A stretch of 64,000 nt of DNA, from positions 310,001 through 374,000 of the forward strand of contig CAVXEB010000004.1 in the NCBI GenBank assembly GCA_963760735.1, given 5' to 3'. This DNA is from CF-46 sp963760735 (GTDB lineage Bacteria > Chloroflexota > Limnocylindria > Limnocylindrales > CSP1-4). Positions 1 through 9,260 of this stretch are shown here, piece by piece. Positions within the stretch are counted from its first letter, which is position 1. Every line of letters starts with the position of its first letter. Made by a program: the position numbers and the translations under genes. The notes under the pieces were generated by a model that had not been told where the DNA came from, made no database searches, and saw only the letters and a program-made list of their open reading frames with translations.

Positions 1-1696
1 ATGCCGAGTGCGTCTGGCGCTTCGATCGCAGGTCCCGGTGGTACGTGATCGCGAACCTGTGGGCCTCGTCGCGGAGGCGCTGGACGAGGTAGAGGGCCGA
101 CGATGTCGACGGCAGGACGATCGGGGTCGTCGCCCCGGGCAGGAACAGCTCCTCGCGCTCCTTGGCGAGGCCGGCCATCGGCAGGTCGTGGAGGCCGAGC
201 TCGTCGAGGACCTCCTTCGCCGCGCTCACCTGGCCCTTGCCGCCGTCGATGATCACGAGGTCCGGCATCGCCCAGCGAAGGGCCTCCTCCGATCCCTCGT
301 CGCCGGCCTTCGCCCGCCGGAAGCGGCGTCGCAGCACCTCCTGGTGCGATGCGAAGTCGTTCGGTCCGACCACCGTCCTGATCTTGAACCGCCGGTACTC
401 CCCCGGCCGCGGCCGGCCCTCCTCGAACACGACCATCGACCCGACGGAGTCGGAGCCCTGGACGTTCGAGATGTCGTAGCACTCGATCCGGAGCGGCGGA
501 CCGGGCATGCCCAGCGCCTCCGCCAGCTCCTCCAGGGCTCGCAGGGTCTTGCCCTCGTCGGCGAGCCAGCGGGCCTGCTCCCGGGCCAGGGTCTCCGCCG
601 CGTTGCGGGTGGCGAGCGCCATCAGCTCGCGCTTCTCGCCGCGCTTCGGGACGGACAGGTGGACCGGTCCGCCGCGCCGGAGCGCCAGGAACGCGTCGAG
701 GTCCGCCGCATCCGGCAACGCGAACGGCACGAGGAGCTGCGGCGGGATCGACGTCGCGCGCGCGTAGAACTGCTCGAGGAAGCTCGAGAGGACCTCTTCG
801 TCGGGCGCCTCGTAGACGGCGTCGAGGAGAAAGACGTCGCGGCCGACCAAGGCCCCGTCGCGGATCGCGAACAGCTGGATCGCGGCCTGGTTGTCCTGGC
901 GTGCCAGCCCGACGAGATCCAGCTCGGTCCGCTTGAAGGCGGCCATCTTCTGGCTCTCCATCGTCCGCTCGATCGCCCGGATCTTGTCGCGGATCGCGCC
1001 GGCTCGCTCGTACTCGGTGTGCTCCGATGCGATCTGCATGTCCTTCGTCAGCGCCCGGACGACGGACTCCTGGCGACCCTCGAGGAAGAGCTCGATCTGC
1101 TCGATCTGGGCTCCGTACTCGGCCTTCGACACGGCCTCGATGCACGGGCCCTGGCAGCGCTTGATGTGGTACAGGAGGCACGGCCGGGCGAGCGCCCGCT
1201 CCCCGTCGTTGATGTCGATCGTGCAGGTCCGGAACGGGAAGAGACGACGGACCAGGTTCATCGACTCGTCGACGGAGCTTGCCGAGGCATACGGGCCGAA
1301 GTAGCGGCTGCCGTCCTGGACGAGCTTCCGGGTCCGCTCCACTCGCGGGAAGTCGTCGGCCATCGTGATCTTGATGTACGGGTAGCTCTTGTCGTCCTTG
1401 AGCCGGACGTTGAACCGCGGCCGGAACCGCTTGATCAGGTTCGCCTCGAGCAGGAGCGCCTCACTGACGGAATCCGTGATCGTGTATTCGACGTCGACGA
1501 TCCGGTCGATGACCGAGCGGATCCGGTGGCCCTCGAGCGGGCCCTGGCCGGCCTGCTTCTGCCAGTAGCTCCGCACGCGGCTCTTCAGGCTCTGAGCCTT
1601 GCCGACGTAGACGACGTCGCCCCGGGCGTCGCGCATGAGGTAGACGCCGGGCCGATCGGGGAGCTTGCGGAGCGTTGCCTGGAGGTCGGGGGTCAC
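1..1696 (-). CDS. uvrC: UvrABC excinuclease subunit C (3' end outside window)
   Basis: UvrC makes the dual incisions around a bulky DNA lesion after UvrA/UvrB loading. The N-terminus carries the GIY-YIG nuclease signature (GVYLM near residue 17, VYVGKA near 29). A UVR-type helical segment follows near residues 200-235, and the RNase H-like C-terminal nuclease domain begins around residue 380 (IECYDISNVQG). The frame runs off the window at residue 565, just after the YHRDLRSKR motif, so the C-terminal helix-hairpin-helix domain is missing only because the window ends. The GTG start has no Shine-Dalgarno sequence. A TAGCAT box lies 6 nt upstream, so the message is probably leaderless. Identity is very certain. 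Confidence 0.97.
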   Translation of the reverse strand, partial: MTPDLQATLRKLPDRPGVYLMRDARGDVVYVGKAQSLKSRVRSYWQKQAGQGPLEGHRIRSVIDRIVDVEYTITDSVSEALLLEANLIKRFRPRFNVRLKDDKSYPYIKITMADDFPRVERTRKLVQDGSRYFGPYASASSVDESMNLVRRLFPFRTCTIDINDGERALARPCLLYHIKRCQGPCIEAVSKAEYGAQIEQIELFLEGRQESVVRALTKDMQIASEHTEYERAGAIRDKIRAIERTMESQKMAAFKRTELDLVGLARQDNQAAIQLFAIRDGALVGRDVFLLDAVYEAPDEEVLSSFLEQFYARATSIPPQLLVPFALPDAADLDAFLALRRGGPVHLSVPKRGEKRELMALATRNAAETLAREQARWLADEGKTLRALEELAEALGMPGPPLRIECYDISNVQGSDSVGSMVVFEEGRPRPGEYRRFKIRTVVGPNDFASHQEVLRRRFRRAKAGDEGSEEALRWAMPDLVIIDGGKGQVSAAKEVLDELGLHDLPMAGLAKEREELFLPGATTPIVLPSTSSALYLVQRLRDEAHRFAITYHRDLRSKRQTHSA

Positions 1697-1702
1697 GCTC
1701 CG

Positions 1703-1708
1703 ATGCTA
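1703..1708 (-). promoter_or_regulatory. -10 box of leaderless uvrC
   Basis: On the minus strand TAGCAT lies 6 nt before the GTG start of uvrC and there is no purine-rich ribosome-binding site. Transcription would then begin at or next to the start codon. No LexA-like box is present at the position where uvrA and uvrB carry one. Confidence 0.4.
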
Positions 1709-1841
1709 GGGCACGGGGCGTCGACGTGCGGCTGAGCGAGTAGCAGGTCGGTGGGCGAGGGCGCGCCGGGGCACCCCCATCGCCCCGAGAGTTGCGGCGG
1801 CCGGACGTGTCCCCGGCGTCGGGCCGCCGCTGGTGGATTCG

Positions 1842-3532
1842 TCAGCGCCTGGCGCTGTCCGTTCCTGGCTTGTGGGCACCACGGTGGCCGCGGACCTCGA
1901 TCGTGAAGCTGCCGAGTGCCTGGCCGTTCACGGCGACGACGGCCTGATAGCAGCCCTTGCCCAGCCCGCCGGTCCAGAGTCGGCCCATCCACCGGCCGTT
2001 GTGCTGGCGGTGGAGCGAGAGCGTGCGAACAACGCCGTCTCCGCCGCACTGGGCGACCGACAGGACGACCGGGCCGCTCGTCACGCGCTTGCCGTCCATG
2101 ACCAGCCGGACCTTGATCGGCAGCATCCGCGCGCCATTGACGACCACCTTGCCGGACCCGTGCACCGGCGACTCCCAGTACGCATGGCCGGTCGCGGGCG
2201 GGTTCGACGGCGGATCCGCGGGCGGGTTCGAGGGCGGGTTCGAGGGCGGGTTCGAGGGCGGGGCCGGCGGATCCGCGGGCGGGTTCGAGGGCGGGTTCGA
2301 CGGCGGGGCCGGCGGATCCGCAGGCGGGTTCGAGGGCGGGTTCGACGGCGGGGCCGGCGGATCCGCAGGCGGGTTCGAGGGCGGGTTCGACGGCGGGGCC
2401 GGCGGATCCGCGGGCGGGTTCGACGGCGGGGCCGGCGGGTCAGCCGGCGGATCCGCGGCGGTGGAGGCGGCGGATCCGCGGGCGGGTTCGAGGGCGGGGC
2501 CGGCGGATCCACGACCGGTGGAGGCGGCGGGGCGACGAACGCGACATGCGCGACGAACGAGGCCGACGCGGCGTTCCCGCTCGCGTCGCGCACTGTGCAC
2601 GTGACCGTGGTGTCGCCGACGGGCACGGCGGATCCGGAGGCCGGCAGGCACCCGACCACCGGCGACGCGTCGACCACGTCCGATGCCGTCGGCGAGGCGT
2701 ACGTCAGCGTTGCCGAGGAGTCGGAGGTGGTCAGGTTGACGTCGGCGGGCATTCCTGCCAGTGCCGGGGCAGTCGTGTCGACGACGGTGATCGTGAACGA
2801 GCCGACCGTGCTGAGATCGTCGCTGTCCGTGGCGGTGCAGTTCACCGTCGTCGGGCCGAGCGGGAGGACAGCGCCGACCGCCGGGTTGCAGACCGGCGTC
2901 GGTGCGACTGCATCCTCGGCGTCGGTCGCCGTGACCGTGTAGGCCGCCGTTGCGCCGTCGGTCGTGTTGCCTTCGACCGTCGAGTCCGCGGGCAGCTGGA
3001 GCGTCGGCGGCGTGCCGACATCGAGGACGAAGTTGATCGTCGGGTTCGTGCCGGACCAGAGCCCGGTGTCGTTCGGGCTCGTCGGGGTCACCGCGCGGTT
3101 CCAGGAGAACCGGTAGCGGTAGTCGAGGCCCGACGTCATGGGCGCGGTGAGGATGATGTGGAGCGGCCCGGCCATGTACGGGGCCAGGTCAGTCGGACAG
3201 TCTGCACCGTCGACCGGCCAGCCGCTCGGCAGCGCGAACGTCAGCGTCCCGACGCTGAAGCCGCCACCCGACGGAACGGCGCGCGTCCCGGGCGACAGCC
3301 GGATCGACTGGCTGGCGTCGACGTGGCTCGTCCCGGAGCAGGTCACCGCGAAGTAGACGTAGTACCCGACGTCCTGACCGGGCGCGACCGTCCCGAGATC
3401 GATCGTGTCCTGGAGACCGGCGGTGACGGAATCGCCGTCTGCGCCGACGCTCTCGGCGGCGACCGACGGCACGGTCAGAAGCGTGATCGCCGCCGCGGCA
3501 ACAAGCGCGCGGCGGGCGATGGTGAAACGCAT
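1842..3532 (-). pseudogene. Secreted HYR/PxKF-domain protein with proline-rich repeat, one frameshift
   Basis: The ATG at 3532 has a GGGAG site upstream and opens a signal peptide (MRFTIARRALVAAAAITLLT, AxA-type cleavage before ESVG). The exported part has a beta-rich N-domain, then two HYR-like immunoglobulin-fold modules (VNCTATDSDD and VTCTVRDASG signatures). A long PPADPPAPPSNPP repeat follows, and then a C-terminal domain resembling PxKF modules (MLPIKVRL, LSVAQC). The upstream frame holds up to about 2465. From there to the stop at 1842 the sensible translation is in another frame, so one base is gained or lost in the GC-rich repeat near 2450-2465. If repaired the product is about 563 residues. 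It is probably a cell-surface or secreted protein of unknown role. The lesion may be a sequencing error in the repeat. Confidence 0.75.
2266..2400 (-). repeat. Three tandem 45-bp units encoding a Pro-rich linker
   Basis: Units at 2266-2310, 2311-2355 and 2356-2400 are almost identical and each encodes 15 residues of the form PPSNPPSNPPADPPA. Degenerate copies continue on both sides (about 2210-2480). The array lies inside the secreted HYR/PxKF gene. It acts as an extended linker and is a likely spot for replication slippage. Confidence 0.85.
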
Positions 3533-3956
3533 CGATGAACTCCCGAGCAGTGGAGGCCATGTGGAGCGCGATTTGGAGGCTGATCGTGTTGTGCCCGGTC
3601 CCGGTCGTACATGGCCCCTTCGGGCGGTTCGGTGACGGCGTGCGCCGCCCAGGAGTACCGGCCGCCCGTTGCGTCGGTGCCCTGTCGCGACGTGGTCGGC
3701 CGCTGGATCCGGCCGTGACAACAGGGGACGGCGGAGCGCCCGGAGGGTCGGGTGCGCTCGCCCGGACGCTCCCCCAGGACTTCAGCCCGTTCCGACTCCG
3801 AGCGGTGGCGGGAGCTCAGCGGCAGCGGTCGCCTCCCCGACTCGTGGTCGACCCGTCTTCGACCCGTCGTCGACCGCGGCCTGGCTCCGGTCTGGGGTGT
3901 TCGGCCTTCTGTTCGCCGCGCCCGCGGCGCGTTCGTGCTGATCAGGAGAACCCGCC

Positions 3957-3985
3957 GGCCCGGTCGGTGACGAGCCGACCGGGCC
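3957..3985. terminator. Perfect 11-bp stem-loop
   Basis: GGCCCGGTCGG pairs exactly with CCGACCGGGCC across a 7-nt loop. No T-run follows on either strand, so it is either a non-canonical terminator or part of a structured transcript. Confidence 0.35.
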
Positions 3986-4165
3986 AGACGGGGCGCGCTC
4001 GGGAACAGTCGGGCTCAGTGGGTCGCGTTCCTGCGCCAGGTTCGGAGTGACCGATGTCGAGGGCGGCAACGATCGACCCGCGACTCGAGGAGGCCGGACG
4101 TAACCGGCTCGGACCGATCTGCGGACCGCGACCAGTGGTCGATGTCCCTGATGGCTTTGGAGTCA

Positions 4166-4201
4166 CCTCGGCGGCGCGACTGCGATCGATCGCCGCCGAG
4201 G
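4166..4201. repeat. Inverted repeat, 11-bp arms
   Basis: CCTCGGCGGCG and CGCCGCCGAGG are separated by 14 nt. The second of three stem-loops in the gene-free region. Confidence 0.35.
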
Positions 4202-4637
4202 CGACATGCGGATCCCGCGCATGGCGGGCGTCTGCAACCGCGCCGGGGCCTGGACGACAGGCATCCGCAGCGCCGCGTGATGACGCGATCCGTCGGGGCG
4301 CGGGGCGACGCGTGCATCGGGCTGTCCCGACGCCACGGCGTCGGCGACCATGCCGCAGTCGCGATCGTGCCGGCCGCTACCGCCTGTCTGCAGGCGGATG
4401 ACCCGAACATCGATGCCCACTCCCCGCACGAACGGGTCGCTGGAGACGACTGGACCCGCTCGGTGCGCGCGCTGAGGTGGATCAGCCACCGGTGATGATT
4501 GCTGCCGGCCATACGGCCGATGACGGTGCGAGTCCCATCGGGGACCAGCCGACGGTACCAGTCGACCGTCCCACCGCAACCCATCCGCACCGCCCATGGC
4601 CGCAACAAGCGGTGCCCACTGTCACCGCCGGAAACAG

Positions 4638-4668
4638 CGGAAGTCCCGTCGAGTCGACGGGACTTCCG
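4638..4668 (-). terminator. 15-bp-arm palindrome downstream of the phosphoesterase gene
   Basis: Arms of 15 nt are perfectly complementary around a single central base (core CCCGTCGA-G-TCGACGGG). It lies about 170 nt past the phosphoesterase stop codon. On the minus strand a short TTT follows a few bases later. It could act as a weak terminator, or as a protein-binding palindrome. Confidence 0.4.
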
Positions 4669-4835
4669 GATCCCCCTGCGATGACGTCGAGGGCTTCGCG
4701 AGGGCGGGACCCTGGCAGCGAAGCGTTCGGCGGCAACCCGAATCTGCACCAGCGGCCGGACGCCCGGGTTGCCCCCGCGTTGTCGTCTCGTCAACAGCCC
4801 ATGTTGCGGTGTGGAAATCTCGCGCGCGGACGCAT

Positions 4836-7346
4836 CTACGGGACGGCGGCGTGAACCTCGGCGATGAGGTCGTTCGCCTCGCTCCGGAGTCGATTGATCG
4901 TGGCCGTGTTCGTGGCGTGGCCACCGCGGGCCAGGTCGTTCAACAGGGTTCGGATCCTGCCGGCGATCGCATCGCGACGAGCAAGCCAGGTCGCCAACTG
5001 CGCCTGTCCCGCCACGTACGCAGCATCGTCGCTCGACGAGCCCGTCTGGATGGCGGCAGTCGCGTACGTCAGGCTGTCCATCCCGACCGACCCGAACGGC
5101 GCGGTGAGTTGCTTGTAGGCCGCGCCGAGCGACTCGAGCCCGGCGCGATGGACCTGCAGGCCCTGGGGCAACGCCTTGTCGTCGAGCAGCTCGGTGATGA
5201 CCCGCCCGTCGTTGTCGTAGGTGTCCACGAGGCCGAGGTCGGCGAACATCGTCGGTCGGACGTCGGTGTGGTCGGTCCACACGGCACCCGTCTCGCCGAG
5301 ATTCCGGACACCCGGTCCGACGAACCCGAGCCAGGTGATCGCGATCTCCGGCTGGATGTCGCCATGGTTCCAGGCGAACAGCGGATTGATGCAGGTCAGG
5401 CAGGTGCTGGCCGGGAAGTCGGTCAGGAAGTAGTCGGCGTCGGCGAAGTAGGCGAACGATGCGTTCCGGTTCGGGTCGCCCGCTGCCCACATGTGAAGGA
5501 TCTTCATCTCGGCCTGGTCGGCCATGGCCACCATCAACCGGTCGGTCTCTCCCGTGTACTGGTCCACCGCCGTGAGGTTCGCCACCGACCGTTCGAACGC
5601 GCGGCTCGCTGGATCGTTCTGGGCGAGCTGTCCGCCGCCGGCACCCTTCTTCGCAAGGTAGAAGGTCGGAGCGCTGTCGCCGTGGACGGTGAAGGCGTTC
5701 GGCGCGGTCGCGCCCTGGAACTGCCCGCTCAGCGCCGCCGGGAACTGGTTGGCGACGAGTGTCGCGATGTTGGCGTTCAGCTCCCCGACTCGCGGATGGC
5801 CGTTCTGGAGCGACTCCCAGTCACACGCCGTCGTGACGCCGTCGCAGCTCGGGTTCGAGGGCTCGCTGCCGACGAAGTGGTCGCCCTCGTCGACGGTGAA
5901 GACGAAGAGGGTGTTCGACTTGTTGATGCCGTCCTGCTGGAGGCGGCTGAAGAATGCACCGAACGCGTCGTCGTAGGCCTTCAGCTGGTCGACGTAACCC
6001 TGCGAACCGGGTCCGAATGCGATGTGCTGATCGCCGGCATTGCCGTGGAAGTCGTGGGCGTCCGAGATGTAGGCGAAGGTCACGGGCACGCCGGCCTCCT
6101 GCATCTCGGCGGCATACGCGAGGGACGCCGCGGCAGACATGCCGTCGAAGCCGGGGAACCCCGGCTGACCGAAGGGGTCGACGATCGGCTGGCCGTCGAG
6201 ACCGGTCACCGCGACGTCGGCCGGCTGTCCGGTCAGGAGCGGGTCGATCGCCTGGGCACCGTGGAGAGCCGTGAAGCCGTCGTATCCGCCCGGCTCATCG
6301 GGCAGGACGTCGGCCTGACCCGACGCGCAGGTCGTCGAGCCCTTGGCGCAATGGATCGAGAACCCGACGAAGTCTGTCTGGGCAAGGGTCCGGTCGGCGG
6401 TCCCGGCCGGCGAGGTCTGTGAGAACAGGCCCTCGTTCCACTGCGGGGATCCCTGCCCGAAGACCTTCGTCAGGTCGCCGTTCGGGTTCGGCGTGGTCGG
6501 TCCGAAGACGGTGGCGCCGACTGCGTGGGCCTTCGTCAACGGGGAGGTCAGGGTGATCCGCGGGCCCAGGGGCTGGGTGGTCGACACGCTGACCACGGTC
6601 GCCGTCTCGGCGTTCGCGCCACGGTCGATGGTGATCGTCAGGCCGGCCGTGAAGCCGGCGGTGCTGCCGACGGAAAGCACGGTGTCCCCGACCAGGGATG
6701 CCACACGGACGGGCGTCGGGCCCCCGGTCACGAAGACCGCGTTCGCGTTCTCGAGCACCGTGTTCGCGGTCGCAACTGCACCGAAGTCACAGCCGGCGCG
6801 GGTGAACGGGACCCACGGCGCCGGAGCATTGGCGCCGGTCGGCGTGATCATGTTCGGGACCGTGGGCGTGTTTGCCGCCGAAACGGGATCGGTCCAGTAG
6901 CCGAACGTGCTTGGGAACGAGAACGTCCCCGTCGACGACGTACGCACGTAGCTGTTCGAGACGGTTTGACCGTGGCGGTCGGGATAGACACCGGTCAGCG
7001 ACGAGAGGATCCCGCCACCGGTGTGCGAGATCAGGATCGTGTGGTCGTCCGAGAGCAGCGTTCCGTTGTTCCGCATGAAGCCCAGGAGATTCGGCATCTG
7101 CTCCAGGTCGGAGGGCACGAGCGCCCGATCCTTCCGGAGATGGGTGTTGTCGAACTGGATGTAGACGACGTGCTTGACGGCGTCCTTCGGCCCGAGCGAG
7201 CACGCGCCGGCCGGCGGCGTGTGGTCCTTGGCGGCTGCGATCGGAGCAGCGAGCCCCGCGCTGCCGAGCAGGACCGAAGCGACGATCGCGGAGGAGCCGA
7301 GAAGGCTCACGACGCGAGGCCGGAGGGAGCGCGAGGTGCGGGGCAT
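4836..7346 (-). CDS. Secreted alkaline-phosphatase-superfamily phosphoesterase
   Basis: This 836-residue exported protein opens with MPRTSRSLRPR and a hydrophobic signal segment ending in an Ala-rich cleavage region near residue 35-40. The mature part has the layout of metal-dependent phosphoesterases of the alkaline phosphatase superfamily: an early YIQFDNTH strand, a central FTVDEGDHF metal-ligand segment, and late WNHGDIQPE and WTDHTDVRPT segments rich in Asp and His. A C-terminal helical tail of about 100 residues follows. ATG at 7346 is preferred because GGAGG sits 5 nt upstream; the in-frame GTG two codons earlier would abut that site. The substrate is unknown; phosphodiesters or phospholipid head groups are possible. 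It is transcribed toward the gene-free stem-loop region. Confidence 0.8.
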   Translation of the reverse strand: MPRTSRSLRPRVVSLLGSSAIVASVLLGSAGLAAPIAAAKDHTPPAGACSLGPKDAVKHVVYIQFDNTHLRKDRALVPSDLEQMPNLLGFMRNNGTLLSDDHTILISHTGGGILSSLTGVYPDRHGQTVSNSYVRTSSTGTFSFPSTFGYWTDPVSAANTPTVPNMITPTGANAPAPWVPFTRAGCDFGAVATANTVLENANAVFVTGGPTPVRVASLVGDTVLSVGSTAGFTAGLTITIDRGANAETATVVSVSTTQPLGPRITLTSPLTKAHAVGATVFGPTTPNPNGDLTKVFGQGSPQWNEGLFSQTSPAGTADRTLAQTDFVGFSIHCAKGSTTCASGQADVLPDEPGGYDGFTALHGAQAIDPLLTGQPADVAVTGLDGQPIVDPFGQPGFPGFDGMSAAASLAYAAEMQEAGVPVTFAYISDAHDFHGNAGDQHIAFGPGSQGYVDQLKAYDDAFGAFFSRLQQDGINKSNTLFVFTVDEGDHFVGSEPSNPSCDGVTTACDWESLQNGHPRVGELNANIATLVANQFPAALSGQFQGATAPNAFTVHGDSAPTFYLAKKGAGGGQLAQNDPASRAFERSVANLTAVDQYTGETDRLMVAMADQAEMKILHMWAAGDPNRNASFAYFADADYFLTDFPASTCLTCINPLFAWNHGDIQPEIAITWLGFVGPGVRNLGETGAVWTDHTDVRPTMFADLGLVDTYDNDGRVITELLDDKALPQGLQVHRAGLESLGAAYKQLTAPFGSVGMDSLTYATAAIQTGSSSDDAAYVAGQAQLATWLARRDAIAGRIRTLLNDLARGGHATNTATINRLRSEANDLIAEVHAAVP

Positions 7347-7581
7347 GTTCACCTCCAGGGCTTCGAATCACTCGCCGTCGGAGCCTCGCTGGCGCCGTTG
7401 ACGGGTCACCCGGCATGGCCCTCGGCCGGACGTCTGTCGTGCCCGGGAAGCCGTGACGGCAGTCTGCACCCGCTTCGAGAATGGCGCATTGCAATCCGGT
7501 TGACGGCCGGTGAACACCGAGTGAAGTCGGTGGCGATCGCCGGTCGAGTGGCCGGTGGCCCACCTCGACGACCATCGGGTG

Positions 7582-9252
7582 ATGGGCATCCATCCCGAGG
7601 TCACCGCCCGTCTCGAGCGCCTGGCGGCGGATCAGCGGGCCGCCGCGACCGCGCCGCCTGGGCCGATCCTGTGCGTTGCGCCCGCCGGCTCCGGCAAGAC
7701 GACAACCCTGGTCGCGCGCGTCGCGTGGCTGATCTCATCGAAGGCCGCCTCGCCCGAGTCGATCGTCGCGATCACCTTCAACCGGCGGGCCGCCGACGAG
7801 CTCGACGAACGGCTGTCGGTTGCGCTCGGGCCGCTCGGGCTCCCGGCCGGCGTCGTCCGCGTACGGACCTTCCACGCCCTCGGCCTGGAGATCCTTCGCG
7901 ACGCAGGCGACCGGGTCGAGCCGCTCGTCGACCGGATGGACGTGCTCCCTCGGGTCGCGCCGGAGGCCGGTCCGTCCGGCTGGCGTCGGCTCGACACCGC
8001 GTTCTCGCGCCTGAAGCTCGACATCGGCGTGACGGCCGACGAGGTCGCGACCGACTCCGAGCCCGGGCCGGTAGCCCGAGCCTTCCTCGCGTACGAGGCG
8101 GAGCTGGCTGCGGAGGGCGGGCTCGACTTCGACGACCTCGTCGCGCGGTCCCTCCGACGGCTCGAGGGCGATCCCAGCCTCCTCGCGCGCTGGCGCGCCC
8201 GCGCGAGCGACCTGCTGGTCGACGAGGCCCAGGATCTGGATCGGGCGCAGCTTCGTCTCGCGCTGCTCCTCGCGGCGCCACGCAATCGGATCTTCCTCGT
8301 CGGCGACGACGACCAGTCGATCTACGGCTGGCGGCTTGCCGACGTGCGACGAGTCCTGGGGCTCGCGGAGGCGCTGCCCGGGCTCGGCCGGGTCGACCTC
8401 GTGGTCAACTACCGCTGCCCCGCGACCGTCGTCCGGCGGGCGGTCCGCCTCGTCGAGCACAACCGGGCGCGATTCGCGAAGACGATCCGGTCACGGCCGG
8501 ATGCGCCCGGTCCGATCGTCCTCGCCGGCGACGGCTCCGACGAGGCGGTCCGGATGGCCCGGATCCTCGAGCGATGGCCGGACGACGACGCCACCCGGGC
8601 CATCCTGGCGCGAACGAACCGCGAGCTGCTGCCCGCGATCGCGGTCGCGCTCGCGGCCGGGGTCGCGTTCCGCCCGCCGCCGATCGAGCTGCTGATCGGG
8701 TCGCCCCATGTCGACGCGTGCCTCGCCGCCGTCGCTTCGGGGGATCAAGCGTCGCGGCCCGGCGTCCCGCTGCTCGCGCGGATCGAGGCGGTCCGTTCGC
8801 GATGGGCCGCCGAGTCGGCCGACGCGGACGCAGATCCCGATGCCGTCGCGCGGGCCGACGTCGCGGCCGCAATCCTGGCCTGGGCGGCACCGTTCGCGAC
8901 CCTCGAGGGCCTCGGCGCGACGATCCGCGATCGGCGGGCCGACCTCGCCCGACTCTGCTCCGACGACGCGCCGCTGTCGTTCGCGACCGCGCACGCCACG
9001 AAAGGCCTGGAGTTCGACCACGTGGCGGTCATCGGGCTGGACGACGGCCGGTTCCCGAGTGCCCGCTCGCTCGCCGACGCCCCGGATCCGGACCAGGCCC
9101 TCGAGGAGGAGCGCCGGTTGGCCTACGTCGCCTGGACCCGGGCCCGGCGCTCACTGACGCTCGTCTACGACCCCGCAAGCCCGTCGCGGTTCCTGCTCGA
9201 GGCGTTCGACCCCGACGAGCTGGGCCTACGGGTCGACGTCGGGCGGGCCTAG
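7582..9252 (+). CDS. Compact UvrD/Rep-type superfamily 1 DNA helicase
   Basis: ATP-dependent 3'-5' DNA helicase of the UvrD/PcrA/Rep class. Visible motifs in order are Walker A APAGSGKTTT (about residue 32), ITFNRRAADEL (Ia), DEAQD (II, about 213), GDDDQSIYGWR (III), NYRCP (IV), ATKGLEFDHV (V, about 471) and YVAWTRAR (VI). At about 556 residues it is shorter than typical UvrD (700 or more). The insertion that normally forms the 2B subdomain looks much reduced. ATG at 7582 is chosen; GTG at 7555 and 7579 are in-frame alternatives and none has a good ribosome-binding site. Its position among uvr genes fits a role in excision repair, but that is inferred. Confidence 0.9.
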   Translation: MGIHPEVTARLERLAADQRAAATAPPGPILCVAPAGSGKTTTLVARVAWLISSKAASPESIVAITFNRRAADELDERLSVALGPLGLPAGVVRVRTFHALGLEILRDAGDRVEPLVDRMDVLPRVAPEAGPSGWRRLDTAFSRLKLDIGVTADEVATDSEPGPVARAFLAYEAELAAEGGLDFDDLVARSLRRLEGDPSLLARWRARASDLLVDEAQDLDRAQLRLALLLAAPRNRIFLVGDDDQSIYGWRLADVRRVLGLAEALPGLGRVDLVVNYRCPATVVRRAVRLVEHNRARFAKTIRSRPDAPGPIVLAGDGSDEAVRMARILERWPDDDATRAILARTNRELLPAIAVALAAGVAFRPPPIELLIGSPHVDACLAAVASGDQASRPGVPLLARIEAVRSRWAAESADADADPDAVARADVAAAILAWAAPFATLEGLGATIRDRRADLARLCSDDAPLSFATAHATKGLEFDHVAVIGLDDGRFPSARSLADAPDPDQALEEERRLAYVAWTRARRSLTLVYDPASPSRFLLEAFDPDELGLRVDVGRA

Positions 9253-9255
9253 ACT
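9250..9255 (+). promoter_or_regulatory. -10 box overlapping the helicase stop codon
   Basis: TAGACT begins on the TAG stop codon of the helicase gene and ends 5 nt before the acetyltransferase ATG. This suggests a leaderless transcript for the downstream gene. Confidence 0.4.
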
Positions 9256-9260
9256 GCGCC

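Larger units (their letters stand above)
3533..4835. other. 1.3 kb gene-free region with stem-loops
   Basis: No reading frame here has recognisable protein character; the open frames are Arg/Pro/Ser-rich and lack start signals. The region separates the 3' end of the phosphoesterase gene from the 5' end of the HYR/PxKF gene (both minus strand). It contains three strong inverted repeats, listed separately. I looked for RNase P, tmRNA and SRP RNA hallmarks and saw none. Confidence 0.6.

Noticed and set aside
2207..2480. CRISPR-like or intergenic tandem repeats
   Set aside because: The units are contiguous 45-bp coding repeats encoding a Pro-rich linker with no spacers and no cas genes.
3533..4835. 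RNase P RNA, tmRNA or SRP RNA in the gene-free region
   Set aside because: None of the conserved core motifs of these RNAs is present; only isolated hairpins are visible.
7347..7581. LexA-like box upstream of the UvrD-like helicase
   Set aside because: GAACACCGAGTG near 7513 has only one half of the dyad; no second half-site exists at the right spacing.
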